From Branchiostoma floridae (lineage: Eukaryota; Chordata; Leptocardii; Amphioxiformes; Branchiostomatidae), in contig NW_023365789.1 in NCBI RefSeq assembly GCF_000003815.2, positions 272,960-327,323 of the forward strand: a stretch of 54,364 nt of DNA, read 5' to 3'. The notes under the pieces were generated by a model. The model did no database searches, had not been told where the DNA came from, and was given only the letters and a program-made list of their open reading frames with translations. The position numbers and the translations under genes are program-made. This document shows positions 33,640 through 46,941 of the stretch, in pieces. How positions within the stretch are numbered: the first letter of the stretch is position 1; the number at the start of each line of letters is the position of its first letter.

Positions 33640-36020
33640 ATATACTAGTAAGTGTCGCACAAACTTTTCATGAGGTGCACCGTATGGCTGGCCACACGGC
33701 CACATTGGATAAAACGTGGCCATGATGCAGTCACGTACATTTAACTTTGCTTTTTAGTCAATATTTATCTGTATTCTGTTTTATAGTACACTAATTACAC
33801 TCATTACACTCACACTATTTCAAGTCTGCACTCCAGGACCGGCTTGGTCATATCGCAATCTTCACAGTAACCACGTAATGCCTACTATAATATAAACTAT
33901 CACAAATATAACGTTAACGCCGTCCTCTTCACCTTTCTACGTCTACTTGACATTAAACCACCCTAGGAGGCGGACTCGGACTCGTTTTAGACTTGTATTT
34001 TCTCATTTTTCAAATCCACAACTTAGTAATAAAAAGCTACGCAATTGATAAGAGTATAATGATATGAAGGCTCAAAATGGTTAATCTATAGTTTGTAATC
34101 GATAATTAGTGATTAGTTGACTTAGATGTGATCCTAACAATGATACAGTAGTAACCCCTGCACTAGCCTCGACATCCGCACACATGTCAGGCACGTTGCA
34201 CGCACCGTGACTATTTGTTCGATAAAAACGATATGCCGTCAAGCTATAGTTTGTAATTATTAGTGATGAGATATGATATGATTGAGACTGAGATGTGATG
34301 CTAACACAGATACAGTTGTGACCCCGACACTACCCTCGAGATCCGCAGGGACGTTGCACACACCGGTACCGTGACTATGGAGAAACCGCCTGACTTTGCT
34401 GTTGCTACTTGGTTGAGTAAAAATTTAATCAGTTCACTGCATCAGGACATCAAAGAAAGTCGAAAACGTCACACCATCATCATTTGATTCTTGTTTGATA
34501 TGACAAAATTTAAAGCATGAAAGAGCTTACCTATTGTTGCTGAAGACTTTGCTTAAGTTTGCAAGAGAATTTTTATAAAAAGGCAATGAAGAGGCAATCT
34601 TACCTGTAGGCTTACTTAAATTTCTTCCCAAATGTTTAGGGGTGATGTATGGGAGTGGGGTCCATGGCTTTGAGGGGGGGAGGGGGGGTACTCCAACCCG
34701 GTTTTAGATTCCACAACTGCGGGCTGATATCGATAGAACGTCAACATCCTTACAAGTCAATGTGTTCTGGTTATTATCATTACAACATCCATCATGCAGA
34801 AACATGTAAGGATTACGTAAGTCATGTTCTTAAAGTTATGTCTCTCCAGGGAGGATGCTATAAGTAACTAAGTAAGAACCTCACTATCAAGCTCGAGCTC
34901 AAACCATATCATGTGCTGGTTAAAAAAAGATGGAGTTCCTCATGTTTTCATTGGATACGGAGGCTCTTTAAACCGTCTAACACGGTGTCCAGTAAAAAGA
35001 CAAACAAACCTACAGCATGAGAAGTGCCCAATTTCCTACAGTTTTCACTCCGTATGCATTATGATGGGACGATGTGAGGCACAGTTAGTCTTAATCTGTA
35101 TTTCAATCTGTTTTTTTACTGGCTCGCTTCCCTAAAAAATCCCAGTCCCTACTACCTCGACCCAACCTCTGCTTGGAGAATACCGTATCCCCACTTGATC
35201 TTTAAACGCCAGTGGGAGGTGGCACCAGGTACAATGTACAAAGATAACGGTACCACCCTGCCAAAATGGCAAACACGTCACACTAGGGGTTTTAGACGTG
35301 ACTTATTCAACGTTGATGTTAGTTAATAATGACCTGCTTTTTGATAATACGTAACGTCAGGATTTGAGGACTGAACGCGATAAGACTTTAATTTGTATTC
35401 CCAACGACAAGTCGCATCTTATGGCATGTTCGTTACAAACACTGATACTGAAATTCCCCCAATACTAGCCTCCGGCCACTCAGTCACGTTGCGTATAACG
35501 TGATTATTTGATAGTCACGTAACTTTTTTTCTTTGTTAATTTTAATCTGTTTCATTTGTCAGGACAGATTTAATGCAATATAGACAATCTGCTTTTGGTT
35601 GTCATTAAATCAGTCAAAGGCAATACTGTGTGCGCATTGGGCAAGTTGGTTTCCATGGTACCCATTGGCAAAAACACACAACATGCATGTAACTTTATGA
35701 TTTAAAATAAATCCATGGATAGGCATGTGACCTTAATATCTAACTAGTATTCTGTGTTGAAGTGAAGAGTTTGCTATCGCACAGAAAACTTATTATCAGT
35801 TTCCAACGAGTCACGCCAGGTCTATTTGAAAAGTGAGTAACTCAAAACTGCAGCATATCAAGGTAATGATTACTCACGGCTTTAACACTTGGGTGGTGCA
35901 AATTAGGGTGAAACCTTGTTCTTGGGTTTTTTTCCTCCTCTCAGTAACTTTACACACTGTTCGCTCCACGTAGACGTGTTTGCTCAGCGCATGCGCCTCG
36001 CCCTAAAAGTAGGCTATTTC
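33640..36020. other. Upstream flank of G3
   Basis: No gene seen. 33980-36020 is homologous to G1 5610-7470 and G2 18110-19420, with one alpha-type element near 35210 and an NRF1-like site at 35987-35996. The beta modules are missing; sequence after about 36020 is unrelated to the other two flanks. A poly-G/GGGAGGGG tract lies at 34673-34688. Confidence 0.6.
35987..35996. promoter_or_regulatory. NRF1-like site in candidate G3 promoter
   Basis: GCGCATGCGC in the same context as in G1 and G2, but here the E-box downstream is lost because homology stops about 20 bp later. Confidence 0.4.
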
Positions 36021-36294
36021 TCCAGTTCGTTTATCTGATCGCTTCCAAGCAGAATATAACTTTTGAGAGTTTCATTTAAAAATCTATAATCTAGTGTAGA
36101 CAAGCTATTATAAGAAAATACTTAGGAATACTTTCTTGGAAGTGACGCGCTTAATTTTATCATTCTGCAATGTTGATAAGGGGATATAGTCAAACCTTAG
36201 TTACGGCCACAAAGCACGGTGTCACCATGTATGTAGACTACAGTACTAGAAAGTCCCGTTGCTAATAAACTCGGGCTGACCTCCGACTACTGTA

Positions 36295-37680
36295 TTTGCA
36301 CGGTGGAGCAAAGTTACTCTGGGATTGTTCTTACTTGTAAATATACAACACTGTTCGTAATAATACACGTTTAGTCTTAAAGCACCTAACTGTGAAACAT
36401 TGTAGAATCAAAAATCGAGCAAGAGCATTTAATGAGCTTCCCCGTGCACACATAGTGTTGATTGACTGCCAGTGTTTGTCGGCAGGTATGTCACGGAAGC
36501 AGTGACAACTACAAACACGTTCACAGGCCAATTAGTGAATTCAAAAGGCGTCTTTATGTAGTTGTCTGGCTGACAGGTAAAGATATATTGGCAACTCTGT
36601 GATCTCCAGACTACACGGCAATACATGTCTGTACAGATTTACTCCTGGATTGTAGTTAGAAACATCATGTTATTGGATGAAATACCAGAAAAAAACACAT
36701 TAATTTGTTTTTCAAATTCAAACACCGTTCCAATTAAAAACAGTCCTTGCAGTCAGGGATGTAAAGGGAGCAGTGTTTGCTGCTCGCACGCTGAGTAGAA
36801 TTGAAAACATTTCAACGAAAGCATGGCCGGTCAGGCTTGACGACACCAATAAGGCCATTTGTCTACGTGTCACGTTGTCGACTCGGCCGCAAAATCCTGG
36901 CGATGAAGTCGTAGTTTACTAATAATGGGCTATCACTGTGGTGCAAGGTTACTCTGGGATTGCTCTGGTTGACATTGTAACACTGAAGATGTTTTAGACC
37001 ATTTTACTTGAATATACAGCGGTGTAATATTACACGTTACGTCCTAAAAACTTTACTGTGAAGCATTGTGATATAAAAAACAGGTAAGAGCATATTCAAT
37101 AAGGAGTTGGCACATATCGCCCATTCACTGCCAGTGTTTGTCGCCAGGTATGGCACGGAGTCAGTGACAACTGCAAACACGTTCACAGGCCAATTAGTGA
37201 ATTCAAAAGGCGTCTGTATGTAGTTTTGTGACAGGTAAAGATATATTGGCAACGCTGTGATCTCCAGACTACATGACACATTTTGTCCAGATAGGACTTT
37301 ACAGATTTACTCCTGAATTGTAGTGGTAAACATCATGTTATTCGATGAAATACTAGTTAAAACACAGTTAAAACACAAAGTTTTTTTTCTTCAAATTCAC
37401 ATAGCGTTCCATGACAGTGTTTGTAGTCAGGTATGTCATGGAAGCAGTATATGTTTTCCCACCTGCTGTGTGGAACCAAACCAGTCAGGCTTGACACACC
37501 AATAAGACCCTTTGTCTGCATGTCGCGTTGTTGACTCTGGACTCAAATGCTGGCGATTAAAGTCGATCGCGGTTTACAGACTAGTGCTGGGCTGTTACAG
37601 TGGTGCAAGGTTACTATGGGATTGCTCTGGTTAACGTTGCAACACTGAAGATTATTTTAGACCATTTTAAGTTCATTGCA
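36295..37680. repeat. Tandem repeat of about 650 bp, two full and one partial copy
   Basis: Marked by GGTTACTCTGGGATTGCTCT (near 36310, 36945 and 37605) and by CACGTTCACAGGCCAATTAG (near 36516 and 37177). No protein recognised. Confidence 0.75.
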
Positions 37681-38265
37681 TAGCTGTGTATGTCACGAGA
37701 TTTAGTGTGGAAGCTGTCATTGCACAACCCGAGAGAAATTGAAAAGTCTTGAACCAGGCCAGTCACACCAGGTGACGCCCACAAAGCACACTCTATCTCT
37801 ACGTGACGTCATCAGCCATGAACTACAACAATAACGGAAAACTGACTTTACTCACAGTTTTCACGTTTGACTGTCAGAAGAGATGCGGTAATAGACGTTA
37901 CTCTAGTCTGTCACTCTGACTGTGCCCTGACATCATTCAAAGCTACCACCAAACCTTAACGGAACTAATGGCATGTCCAGCCCACACAGAGTTCATTGTT
38001 GAACGCATGCGCCTTACACACACGTACGCTGTGCTGACGTAACGAAGGTGAGAGGTGAAGGTGAAGCTGGCTACCTGCTGAGAGTTTGTTTTTTTCTTTA
38101 AGTTTTAATTTTTAGAAATTAGACAATAATAGACAGGTAACATTCCAAACGAGCTACCTGGCAGAGGAGTGTGGTTTCCGACCCAGCTCATATTGGTGGT
38201 TTTATTCGGTGGTTATAACCAAGGACCAGGCGTTATGACACCATATGCACTTGGGGGCGGGCCAT
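37681..38265. other. Unique intergenic DNA
   Basis: Contains ACGCATGCGCC near 38003 (half of an NRF1-like site) followed by a diverged piece resembling the end of the promoter block. No gene seen. Confidence 0.4.
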
Positions 38266-39132
38266 TACTTCAAGGTAGCAGAGTACAGTTTTCGGCCTAT
38301 GGGGCTTCCTATAGTTAAGAACCGCAAGGTGACTGACATCGACGCGGATAAAATTATAGTAGGGTGCATTTGGGAAGCACGACAGACGAGTATGTTAAAG
38401 TCGAGGGTACAACGTACAAAATAACCAAAAACAAAAAAATATTGTGGTTTTTTAACATTGTGACGCCCTCTTTGAAATAGGGTCATGCGGGGTCACCCGG
38501 AACTGCAGCCGACTCACTTAGACAGCCAGCTGTAAAGGTCACGCGTATTTATACAACGACAGGCCAAACTGAAAAATCTCATTCGTGCCATCTGAAAGCC
38601 GACATATTATAATACCACACAGTAAAGTTCATCCCTCGCTTACATGTACTTGAAGGTATTTACGAACGATTGAAGATTTCGACCGCACTACGTTTTTACC
38701 CCTACGTCATTGACTCCGGGGGTCGCGTAGAAATACTGTACTCTGCCGCCTTAAACGAACTTGACCTTGGATTTTCTTTCGTTCATACAACGAAACTAGT
38801 AAAGATGTAAACTTCTGCCAATTTTCTTTTCAATCTTTGAAGCGGTTGCTGAGATTTCGGCAACTTTGTACTTTGACGCCTGCCATTAGGAAGGCCCCGT
38901 ACAGGGCTCATAGAACGGGCCATTTAGTGCTCTCATTATCTGATCAAATTCACTATTCTGGCTGCTCTTTCCATATAAACGGAGACAATTTGTGTTTGTT
39001 GTTACGTTAGGAGTGATTTAGGATTAGATTGAAGGTTAGTTGCCGCAGAAAAAGGGGGGGGGGGTGCGGGTTTCGGGCCAAATGCGCTTTCACACTAAGT
39101 CCCATAGTTAAGCATAGGGAAATGCCTATAGT

Positions 39133-39154
39133 GGCCGTTGCCATGGCAACGGCC
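39133..39154. promoter_or_regulatory. Perfect RFX X-box palindrome
   Basis: Contains GTTGCCATGGCAAC, the optimal RFX dimer site, within a 22-bp perfect palindrome. Identical copies at 39653-39674 and 40234-40255, one per Q unit. Confidence 0.5.
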
Positions 39155-39957
39155 GTCTGACGGTAGAACAAACAGGCTTATTTCAAGGGAGTCTACGCCA
39201 GCACCCGACATACCAAGCAACTTTGCCCTAATATAACGTTTTTGCCAGATTTTGGCCAATACCCGTTGCGGTTCAAACGAACTTGACCTTGGATTTTCTT
39301 TCGTTCATACAACGAAACTAGTAAAGATGTAAACTTCTGCCAATTTTCTTTTCAATCTTTGAAGCGGTTGCTGAGATTTCGGCAACTTTGTACTTTGACG
39401 CCTGCCATTAGGAAGGCCCCGTACAGGGCTCATAGAACGGGCCATTTAGTGCTCTCATTATCTGATCAAATTCACTATTCTGGCTGCTCTTTCCATATAA
39501 ACGGAGACAATTTGTGTTTGTTGTTACGTTAGGAGTGATTTAGGATTAGATTGAAGGTTAGTTGCCGCAGAAAAAGGGGGGGGGGGCGGGTTTCGGGCCA
39601 AATGCGCTTTCACACTAAGTCCCATAGTTAAGCATAGGGAAATGCCTATAGTGGCCGTTGCCATGGCAACGGCCGTCTGACGGTAGAACAAACAGGCTTT
39701 TTCAAGGGAGTCTACGCCAGCACCCGACATACCAAGCAACTTTGCCCTAATATAACGTTTTTGCCAGATTTTGGCCAATACCCGTTGCGGTTCAAACGAA
39801 CTTGACCTTGGATTTTCTTTCGTTCATACAACGAAACTAGTAAAGATGTAAACTTCTGCCAATTTTCTTTTCAATCTTTGAAGCGGTTGCTGAGATTTCG
39901 GCAACTTTGTACTTTGACGCCTGCCATTAGGAAGGCCCCGTACAGGGCTCATAGAAC

Positions 39958-40057
39958 NNNNNNNNNNNNNNNNNNNNNNNNNNNNNNNNNNNNNNNNNNN
40001 NNNNNNNNNNNNNNNNNNNNNNNNNNNNNNNNNNNNNNNNNNNNNNNNNNNNNNNNN
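39958..40057. other. Assembly gap, 100 N
   Basis: A placeholder inside the third Q unit. The other two Q units have 38 bp between the flanking words CATAGAAC and ATTCTGG. Confidence 1.
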
Positions 40058-40709
40058 ATTCTGGCTGCTCTTTCCATATAAACGGAGACAATTTGTGTTT
40101 GTTGTTACGTTAGGAGTGATTTAGGATTAGATTGAAGGTTAGTTGCCGCAGAAAAAGGGGGGGGGGGCGGGTTTCGGGCCAAATGCGCTTTCACACTAAG
40201 TCCCATAGTTAAGCATAGGGAAATGCCTATAGTGGCCGTTGCCATGGCAACGGCCGTCTGACGGTAGAACAAACAGGCTTATTTCAAGGGAGTCTACGCC
40301 AGCACCCGACATACCAAGCAACTTTGCCCTAATATAACGTTTTTGCCAGATTTTGGCCAATACCCGTTGCGGTTCAAGGTAGCAGAGTACAGTTTTCGGC
40401 CTATGGGGCTTCCTATAGTTAAGAACCGCAAGGTGACTGACATCGACGCGGATAAAATTATAGTAGGGTGCATTTGGGAAGCACGACAGACGAGTATGTT
40501 AAAGTCGAGGGTACAACGTACAAAATAACCAAAAACAAAAAAATATTGTGGTTTTTTAACATTGTGACGCCCTCTTTGAAATAGGGTCATGCGGGGTCAC
40601 CCGGAACTGCAGCCGACTCACTTAGACAGCCAGCTGTAAAGGTCACGCGTATTTATACAACGACAGGCCAAACTGAAAAATCTCATTCGGGGCATCTGAA
40701 AGCCGACAT

Positions 40710-41410
40710 NNNNNNNNNNNNNNNNNNNNNNNNNNNNNNNNNNNNNNNNNNNNNNNNNNNNNNNNNNNNNNNNNNNNNNNNNNNNNNNNNNNNNNNNNNN
40801 NNNNNNNNNNNNNNNNNNNNNNNNNNNNNNNNNNNNNNNNNNNNNNNNNNNNNNNNNNNNNNNNNNNNNNNNNNNNNNNNNNNNNNNNNNNNNNNNNNNN
40901 NNNNNNNNNNNNNNNNNNNNNNNNNNNNNNNNNNNNNNNNNNNNNNNNNNNNNNNNNNNNNNNNNNNNNNNNNNNNNNNNNNNNNNNNNNNNNNNNNNNN
41001 NNNNNNNNNNNNNNNNNNNNNNNNNNNNNNNNNNNNNNNNNNNNNNNNNNNNNNNNNNNNNNNNNNNNNNNNNNNNNNNNNNNNNNNNNNNNNNNNNNNN
41101 NNNNNNNNNNNNNNNNNNNNNNNNNNNNNNNNNNNNNNNNNNNNNNNNNNNNNNNNNNNNNNNNNNNNNNNNNNNNNNNNNNNNNNNNNNNNNNNNNNNN
41201 NNNNNNNNNNNNNNNNNNNNNNNNNNNNNNNNNNNNNNNNNNNNNNNNNNNNNNNNNNNNNNNNNNNNNNNNNNNNNNNNNNNNNNNNNNNNNNNNNNNN
41301 NNNNNNNNNNNNNNNNNNNNNNNNNNNNNNNNNNNNNNNNNNNNNNNNNNNNNNNNNNNNNNNNNNNNNNNNNNNNNNNNNNNNNNNNNNNNNNNNNNNN
41401 NNNNNNNNNN
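40710..41410. other. Assembly gap, 701 N
   Basis: Lies between the P-Q array and the next tandem block; content unknown, probably more array. Confidence 1.
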
Positions 41411-43790
41411 GCGGTGAAGCGATTTTAGCGTAGAGACAGTAAATAAAATAGGAGTGTGTTGTTTTGGTCGGACTATCATGCCATGTCGGACAGTAGGGCT
41501 GGGTATCGGACCTGGACCTGATCCTCTTAAACCTGAACCGGACCTGGACCTGAATTTTCTGTACCGGTACCCACCCCTAGCGGACAGGCAACAATCTCTC
41601 TGTTCGTTTTAGTCTCAAGCAGGGCGGATCGGCAATTGCTAACATGACCCGATGTAGGACTAGGCTGCAGAGCGAGGTTAGGAACCATACAGTTCCTCGC
41701 ACAAGGAAACTGCAATATAGATATAGGGCCTTATGATACAAAGACCAGGACCACAACACGTAGTCAGTTTTTGTTTTGCAATCGTATTTTATCTACGCAT
41801 TTTTATCAGTATGGAAATGCTTAGATACATCTCTGAAAGAAACGTGACATACGCTACCTGTATAGTCTTTGTTTTGTTCGTCCTCACTTAAGCAGCGTCT
41901 TGAGTTAAAAACACCAACTGCCAGTAGGTGTTTTGTTTATCCAAATACCTGCATAGTAGACAGAGTTACGGTGTGTGACGTCAAGGTCGTCAACCCTAGT
42001 CGGTACAAAGGATGTTTGTAATAGGATCATTTTCGTAACTTACCGTACACATGGCTACCCGTTCTGTATTTAGTACGAACTGAAAGGCAAAATTGCCGCA
42101 AGTTCAAATATGAAGGGAAAATGGACGCAGGTGAAGCGATTTTAGTATATAGACAGTAGATGAAATAGGGGTGTGTTGTTTTGGTCGGATTATCATGGCG
42201 GACAGGTAACAGCCTCTCTGTTCGTTTTACCTTTGACCCGGGTAGGGCGGATCTGTAAATACCGAAAATTCCCCGATGCACATGACCAAGCCGTTAACAG
42301 TCGGCACAACAACAAATCGACACGTACGCTTAGCTTGTAAGTTCATATGTGTTGGTAAAATAATTCTAAAGCAGAGTTAAACTGTAATTACCTACACAAA
42401 ACTTTTTGAGTGTCAACGTACTCGTCAAAAATTGGGCAACCCACTGCGTCTCTGACGTCACGCCATTCAGACAGAGCACTTCTTACTTGTCAAAGAGACG
42501 TCCGATTATTGCGTTAGAAATTACAGTCCAATTCTGTATCAGGACAAACCAACGCTTCTACGATCAATGAAGACTATAGAGTCAATAAGACAAAAAACGC
42601 AGACCTTTTCTGTCCGTTGTCGTGAAATTGTGACGTATTCTAGGCGTTTTTGTCGGGCGAGGCGATTAACTGACAGAAGCAAGCGTTTCCAAAATCATAT
42701 CTAGTTGCTTAAGTAACTGCTTTTTTGGCAGGTTCATCATAATAAAAAAAGACTCGTGGAATCTGCTGAGAAGGCTGGTTTTCAAACATTCTCATAAAGT
42801 AGTAAAATGTAAAAGGGGTAAAGTCTGTGTGGGTAGTACAGACCCATCAGGGCTGCTGTTCCGCAGCTTGAACAAAACAAAACAAAATGGGTGCGTTACA
42901 CTCAAATTCTATCCAAGAATTAAGTATTGAATTGTTTAGAAAGCAATGTGACATACCTATATATTCTCGGTTGTGTTCGTCCTTTCTTAAGCAGCGTCCT
43001 GTGTCAGAATGCCAACTGCCAGTGGGCAGGTTGTTTATCCAAATACCTGCATAGTAGACAGGGTAACGGTGTGTGACTTCAAGGTCGTCAACCCCAGCAG
43101 GTACAAATGGTGTTTATAATAGGATCATTTTCGTAACTTTCTGTACACATGGCTACCCGTTCTATATTTAGTACGAACAGAAAGGCAAAATTACCGCATT
43201 TTCAAATATGAAGAGAAAATGGACGCAGGTGAAACGATTTTAGTGTAGAGACAGTAGATAAAATAGGGGTGTGTTGTTTTGGTCGGACTATCATGGCGGA
43301 CAGGTAACAGCCTTCTGTTCGTTTTACCTTTGACCCGGGTAGGGCGGATCTGTAAATAATGAAATTCCCCGATGCACATGACCAAGCCGTTAACAGTCGG
43401 CACAACAACAAATCGACACGTACGCTTAGCTTGTAAGTTCATCTGAGTTGGTAAAATAATTCTAAAGCAGAGTTAAACTGTAGTTACCAGCACAAAAATT
43501 TTTGAGTGTCAACTCGTCAAAAATTGAGCAACCCACTGTTTCTCTGACGTCACGCCATTCAGACAGAGCACGTCTTACTAAGTTACTTGTCAAAGGAGAC
43601 GTCCGATTATTGTGTTAGAAATTACAGTCCAATTCTGTATCAGGACAAACCAACGCTTCCACGATCAAGGAAGACTGCAGAGTCAACAAGTCGAAACAAC
43701 GCAGACCTCTTCTGTCTGTTGTCGTGAAATTGTGACGCATTCTACTCGTTTTTGTCAGGCGAGGCGGTTAACTGACTGCAGCAAGCGTCA
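41411..43790. repeat. Tandem block of about 0.7-1.1 kb units
   Basis: Three starts of GTGTGTTGTTTTGGTCGGA (near 41453, 42172 and 43269). The second and third copies stay alike for about 700 bp or more, including TGTCGTGAAATTGTGACG. 41515-41575 carries a dispersed GGACCTGGACCTGAATTTTC motif also seen at 49270-49325. No gene seen. Confidence 0.7.
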
Positions 43791-45132
43791 GTTCTCTCTC
43801 ACCATCCCTGCAGTACCGACGCTTCTCGTTAGGATAACGAACTGCCGAGCACACTGCAGGTTGCGGGCAGACACCAACACACGTGCTCTCCGGACTGACC
43901 AATGTACTTATTGACTCGCTGTTGTTGTTCATCCGTCGTTGTTGATGGCGAACGCCTTGTGTTGCTTAAGATTGCAGGATGTTATTGGGTTATTCAGTCT
44001 GATGCGAACAGCTCTGAACGTGACTTTATTCAGATCCACAATTAGCCTGACATTCCAGATATTGTTCCTGGGTCTATACATGTAGCGCATTATACCATAT
44101 AACGGAAAGGTCAACGTAACAGAAAAAAACACATAAAATACGAAAGATACATATTACTAGAATACAGAATAAATAGGAATCAACATTCATTCAATGGACT
44201 CATGCTCTCTTGCAGCTTCTTGCTTTGGTCATGAAAGGTAGCACATTGGTTATACCAGGTAAATCGTGATAAAAATAAAGACTCGTGGAGCCTGCTAAGA
44301 AGGCTGGTTTCTAACATTCTTATAAAGCAATTTATGTAAAAGTGGTAAAGTCCGTAAGGCTCGCTTTCCGCAGCTTGTGCAAGACAAAACTGGTGCGTTA
44401 CACCTGGAGGTGGTTACTGGTTATGCCATACTAAGTGTACCTGTTTAAAGTTTGCAGGATCAGACTCCATGGTGCGGGCTTACATACTTGGCCAGGAAAC
44501 ACAGTCACCAGGCGCCGTTTTCACCCAATTTTATTTCATTATACCACAAGATCAACAAAACATCTGTAAGCACAGTAGAATGAAAACATTTACGCTGCCG
44601 ATAGTACATCATTGCAAGTGCCATGACACTATCTTATGAACATTATCTGAACGTTATCAAAGCACTACAGTATTTATCTTTGGTAATGTAAAATCGGCTT
44701 AAACTGTTAACAGCTTTGTGTATTTTAATTAACCATGTATATTCTAACTCTTGTTTATGCTACATAATGTATCAATACTTATCTCTTGAATTGTTCAAAT
44801 GTAAACATCACAGCTGCAGAATACTAACCAATGTATCAATACTTATCTCTTGAATTGTTCAAATGTAAATATCACAGCTGCAGAATACTAACCACATGTG
44901 ATACTTATATAACACCATCCGTGGGACGTACATTGAATTTTGTGGTTAGCTAAGTCCATTTACATGTTATTGTCTTTGTGGCCAATTTCTATCATTTTTC
45001 TAAACCTACCTATTTTGCAACACCACAATCGCATAGCTAGTAAGATAGAAATGATGTAACAGTAGTGCAATTCTGATACATTTTGTCCCGTTTTCAATTT
45101 CATCTTACACATTAAGGATATGCTTTAGTACA
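43791..45132. other. Intergenic DNA with repeat fragments
   Basis: 43795-43870 resembles 21339-21410. 44280-44560 resembles the TIR-gene 3' flanks (9360-9680, 25430-25730). 44766-44829 and 44830-44893 are two copies of a 64-bp direct tandem duplication differing at one base. No gene seen. Confidence 0.6.
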
Positions 45133-45135
45133 TTA

Positions 45136-45711
45136 GGCCACATTAGGCAAGTAAATTTAATGGATGACATCCTCTGCAGACTGCAAAAATAGTGCGATAG
45201 GGCGAAAAAAAAACAAGATGGGTGAAAAAAATAAGATGGCTACATATTCAAAAATAGGCACCATAAAGTTGTGATGAATGTTGTAACAAGAATTAAAGGG
45301 ACAAAACATGTTATATCAGAGCCAACAAGGCATTCATTCCTGTATTCAAGACATGTTCTGGTGTGGTAAAAGTGACACTAGTGTGGTAGACTGGCATCAC
45401 CAACAAAGTTGGTAACCACACTCATGGCTTCCATATTGGTGTCACTTTTACAACTATCCAATAAGTTTCATTTATACAACTGCATCCCTGGGTACCTCGC
45501 AAGTGTCACTTCTACAAGTACAATTATTAGGCTACAATACAACATATTTGCTCATTTTGGTACTTTATCGTCATGTTGACCATCCCTGCAGAAGAAAAAA
45601 ATTGTTTTATTACCCTACTGCTTTTTACTTACTATGGACTTATTCACCACAACTTGATTATAGCATTAATGCGCGCGCTGATGTCATCCATAAAATTTAA
45701 TTACTATGGCC
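45136..45711. mobile_element. 576-bp MITE-like element, TTA target duplication
   Basis: Termini begin GGCCA and continue to ATGGATGACATC on the left and the complement GATGTCATCCAT on the right. TTA flanks at 45133-45135 and 45712-45714. Same family as 48707-49588. No transposase seen. Confidence 0.75.
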
Positions 45712-45714
45712 TTA

Positions 45715-46941
45715 CTTCAGCTCATGGCTCATCACAGGAACTAAAGGGTCCCAAGACGAATCATTGTGACAGCTTTTACGTTGTATCATCATCATTACAC
45801 TGAGCTGTTGTATAGTGCTGGTCTGTTCACAGGTATAGCTGACGTGACTCAAAATCTAAACTACAACTGAACCAAACTAGCAGATATTATGCAGTTAAAA
45901 AGCAGACTAATTAATAATCTTAGCATAAAGTTCTTCTGAGTTGGAAGATTACACGTATGTACAGTGTGGAAAAGTTAAACTGTTCTTCAACTCAGGAATT
46001 TGGACTAAACGCACTTTTTTTTACCAAATTAGTCAGTCTCCTCCAGTTCTATGACCCGGCCTCTTTGGACTGCCAACTACTATTGACCAATTGCTGACGT
46101 CACAAGTGATACAAGCGACGTGTCCAGAGCAATCGGGTCAGATTGCCGAAGAAAGCGGAGTGATTCGGTCGAAACTTCAGGTGACCAGTCCTTACTTTAC
46201 ATTATAATAGTATACTGTTACTGTAGCAGAAAAGTCACCAGGATACGCCAGTCGACAAGTTCTCGTACATGACAGATGTCTGTACTGTTACTTCCTGCTG
46301 GCTGCAGCCTGTAATAAAAGAAGATAAAGGCTCAACACCAAACTGATTTTAAATGTTCAAAGAGCTACGGGACAAGTCGAAGTCATAGAAAAGAAGAAAA
46401 TACTTTCCTTTAACCCACCAGTCTGACTTTATTGTTGTCGAGGCTACCGCTTTGTTAACAGTCTGCAAGGTTGTTTTATTGTATAGTCACACAAATCAAC
46501 AGTACTGCCCCAGAGTTGCATTCCGTAACTGATTGCCTTTCATCATAAGAAATGTCAGTGCAAATAGTATCACTTTACTGTTTCTACAAGCAATACAACA
46601 CTCTTAATCTACCGTACGTTTTCACACATTTCTCGTCAGACAGTAAGGTACCGGCAATAAGAGGGGTCAGGACAATGTTCCCCTGTCCTGCTGATCCCGT
46701 CATACACGGGATGCACATACATGGGTCCCGTATCTTTATGGGTTTGGGGGCATTTCTCCCACATTTAAAAATGTGGCATACTGCAGCAAACCACATCGAT
46801 TGGGGAAGTAAATCTGCAGCAGCAGCACAGAATAGGTCAAGTTTTGCTGAACTAATCAATTAACCAGCTTAGGGGTTTAAATATGCAAAAAAATCCTCAT
46901 CAGGACAATGGTAGTAGGTTACAATTAAATAAGTGTTTTAC
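45715..46941. other. 3' flank of G4
   Basis: Holds a CRE-like TGACGTCA near 46093 and an open stretch at 46552-46863 with no recognisable product. Probably includes the G4 3' UTR. No separate gene supported. Confidence 0.4.

Larger units (their letters stand above)
38266..40709. repeat. Higher-order tandem array P-Q-Q-Q-P
   Basis: Unit P (from 38272 and again from 40376; AGGTAGCAGAGTACAGTTTT...) brackets three copies of unit Q of 519-520 bp (starts near 38755, 39275 and 39794; AACGAACTTGACCTTGG...). Q copies are almost identical, so expansion is recent. Each Q has a G-run followed by an RFX-like palindrome. The array runs into the N gap at 40710. Short open frames in P repeat with the array and have no recognisable product. 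Confidence 0.9.

Noticed and set aside
33217-33725. Long open frames on both strands 5' of G3
   Set aside because: They consist of Cys-Val or Thr-His repeats from the CA-rich tract; no real composition and open on both strands.
38265-38486. Open frame in unit P, repeated at 40294-40590
   Set aside because: It is kept only because the array copy is recent; no start context, domain or relative seen.
46552-46863. Open frames of about 100 residues on both strands
   Set aside because: No recognisable motif, no splice partner and no paralogous copy; a short hairpin (CCCACATTTAAAAATGTGGC) suggests repeat DNA.
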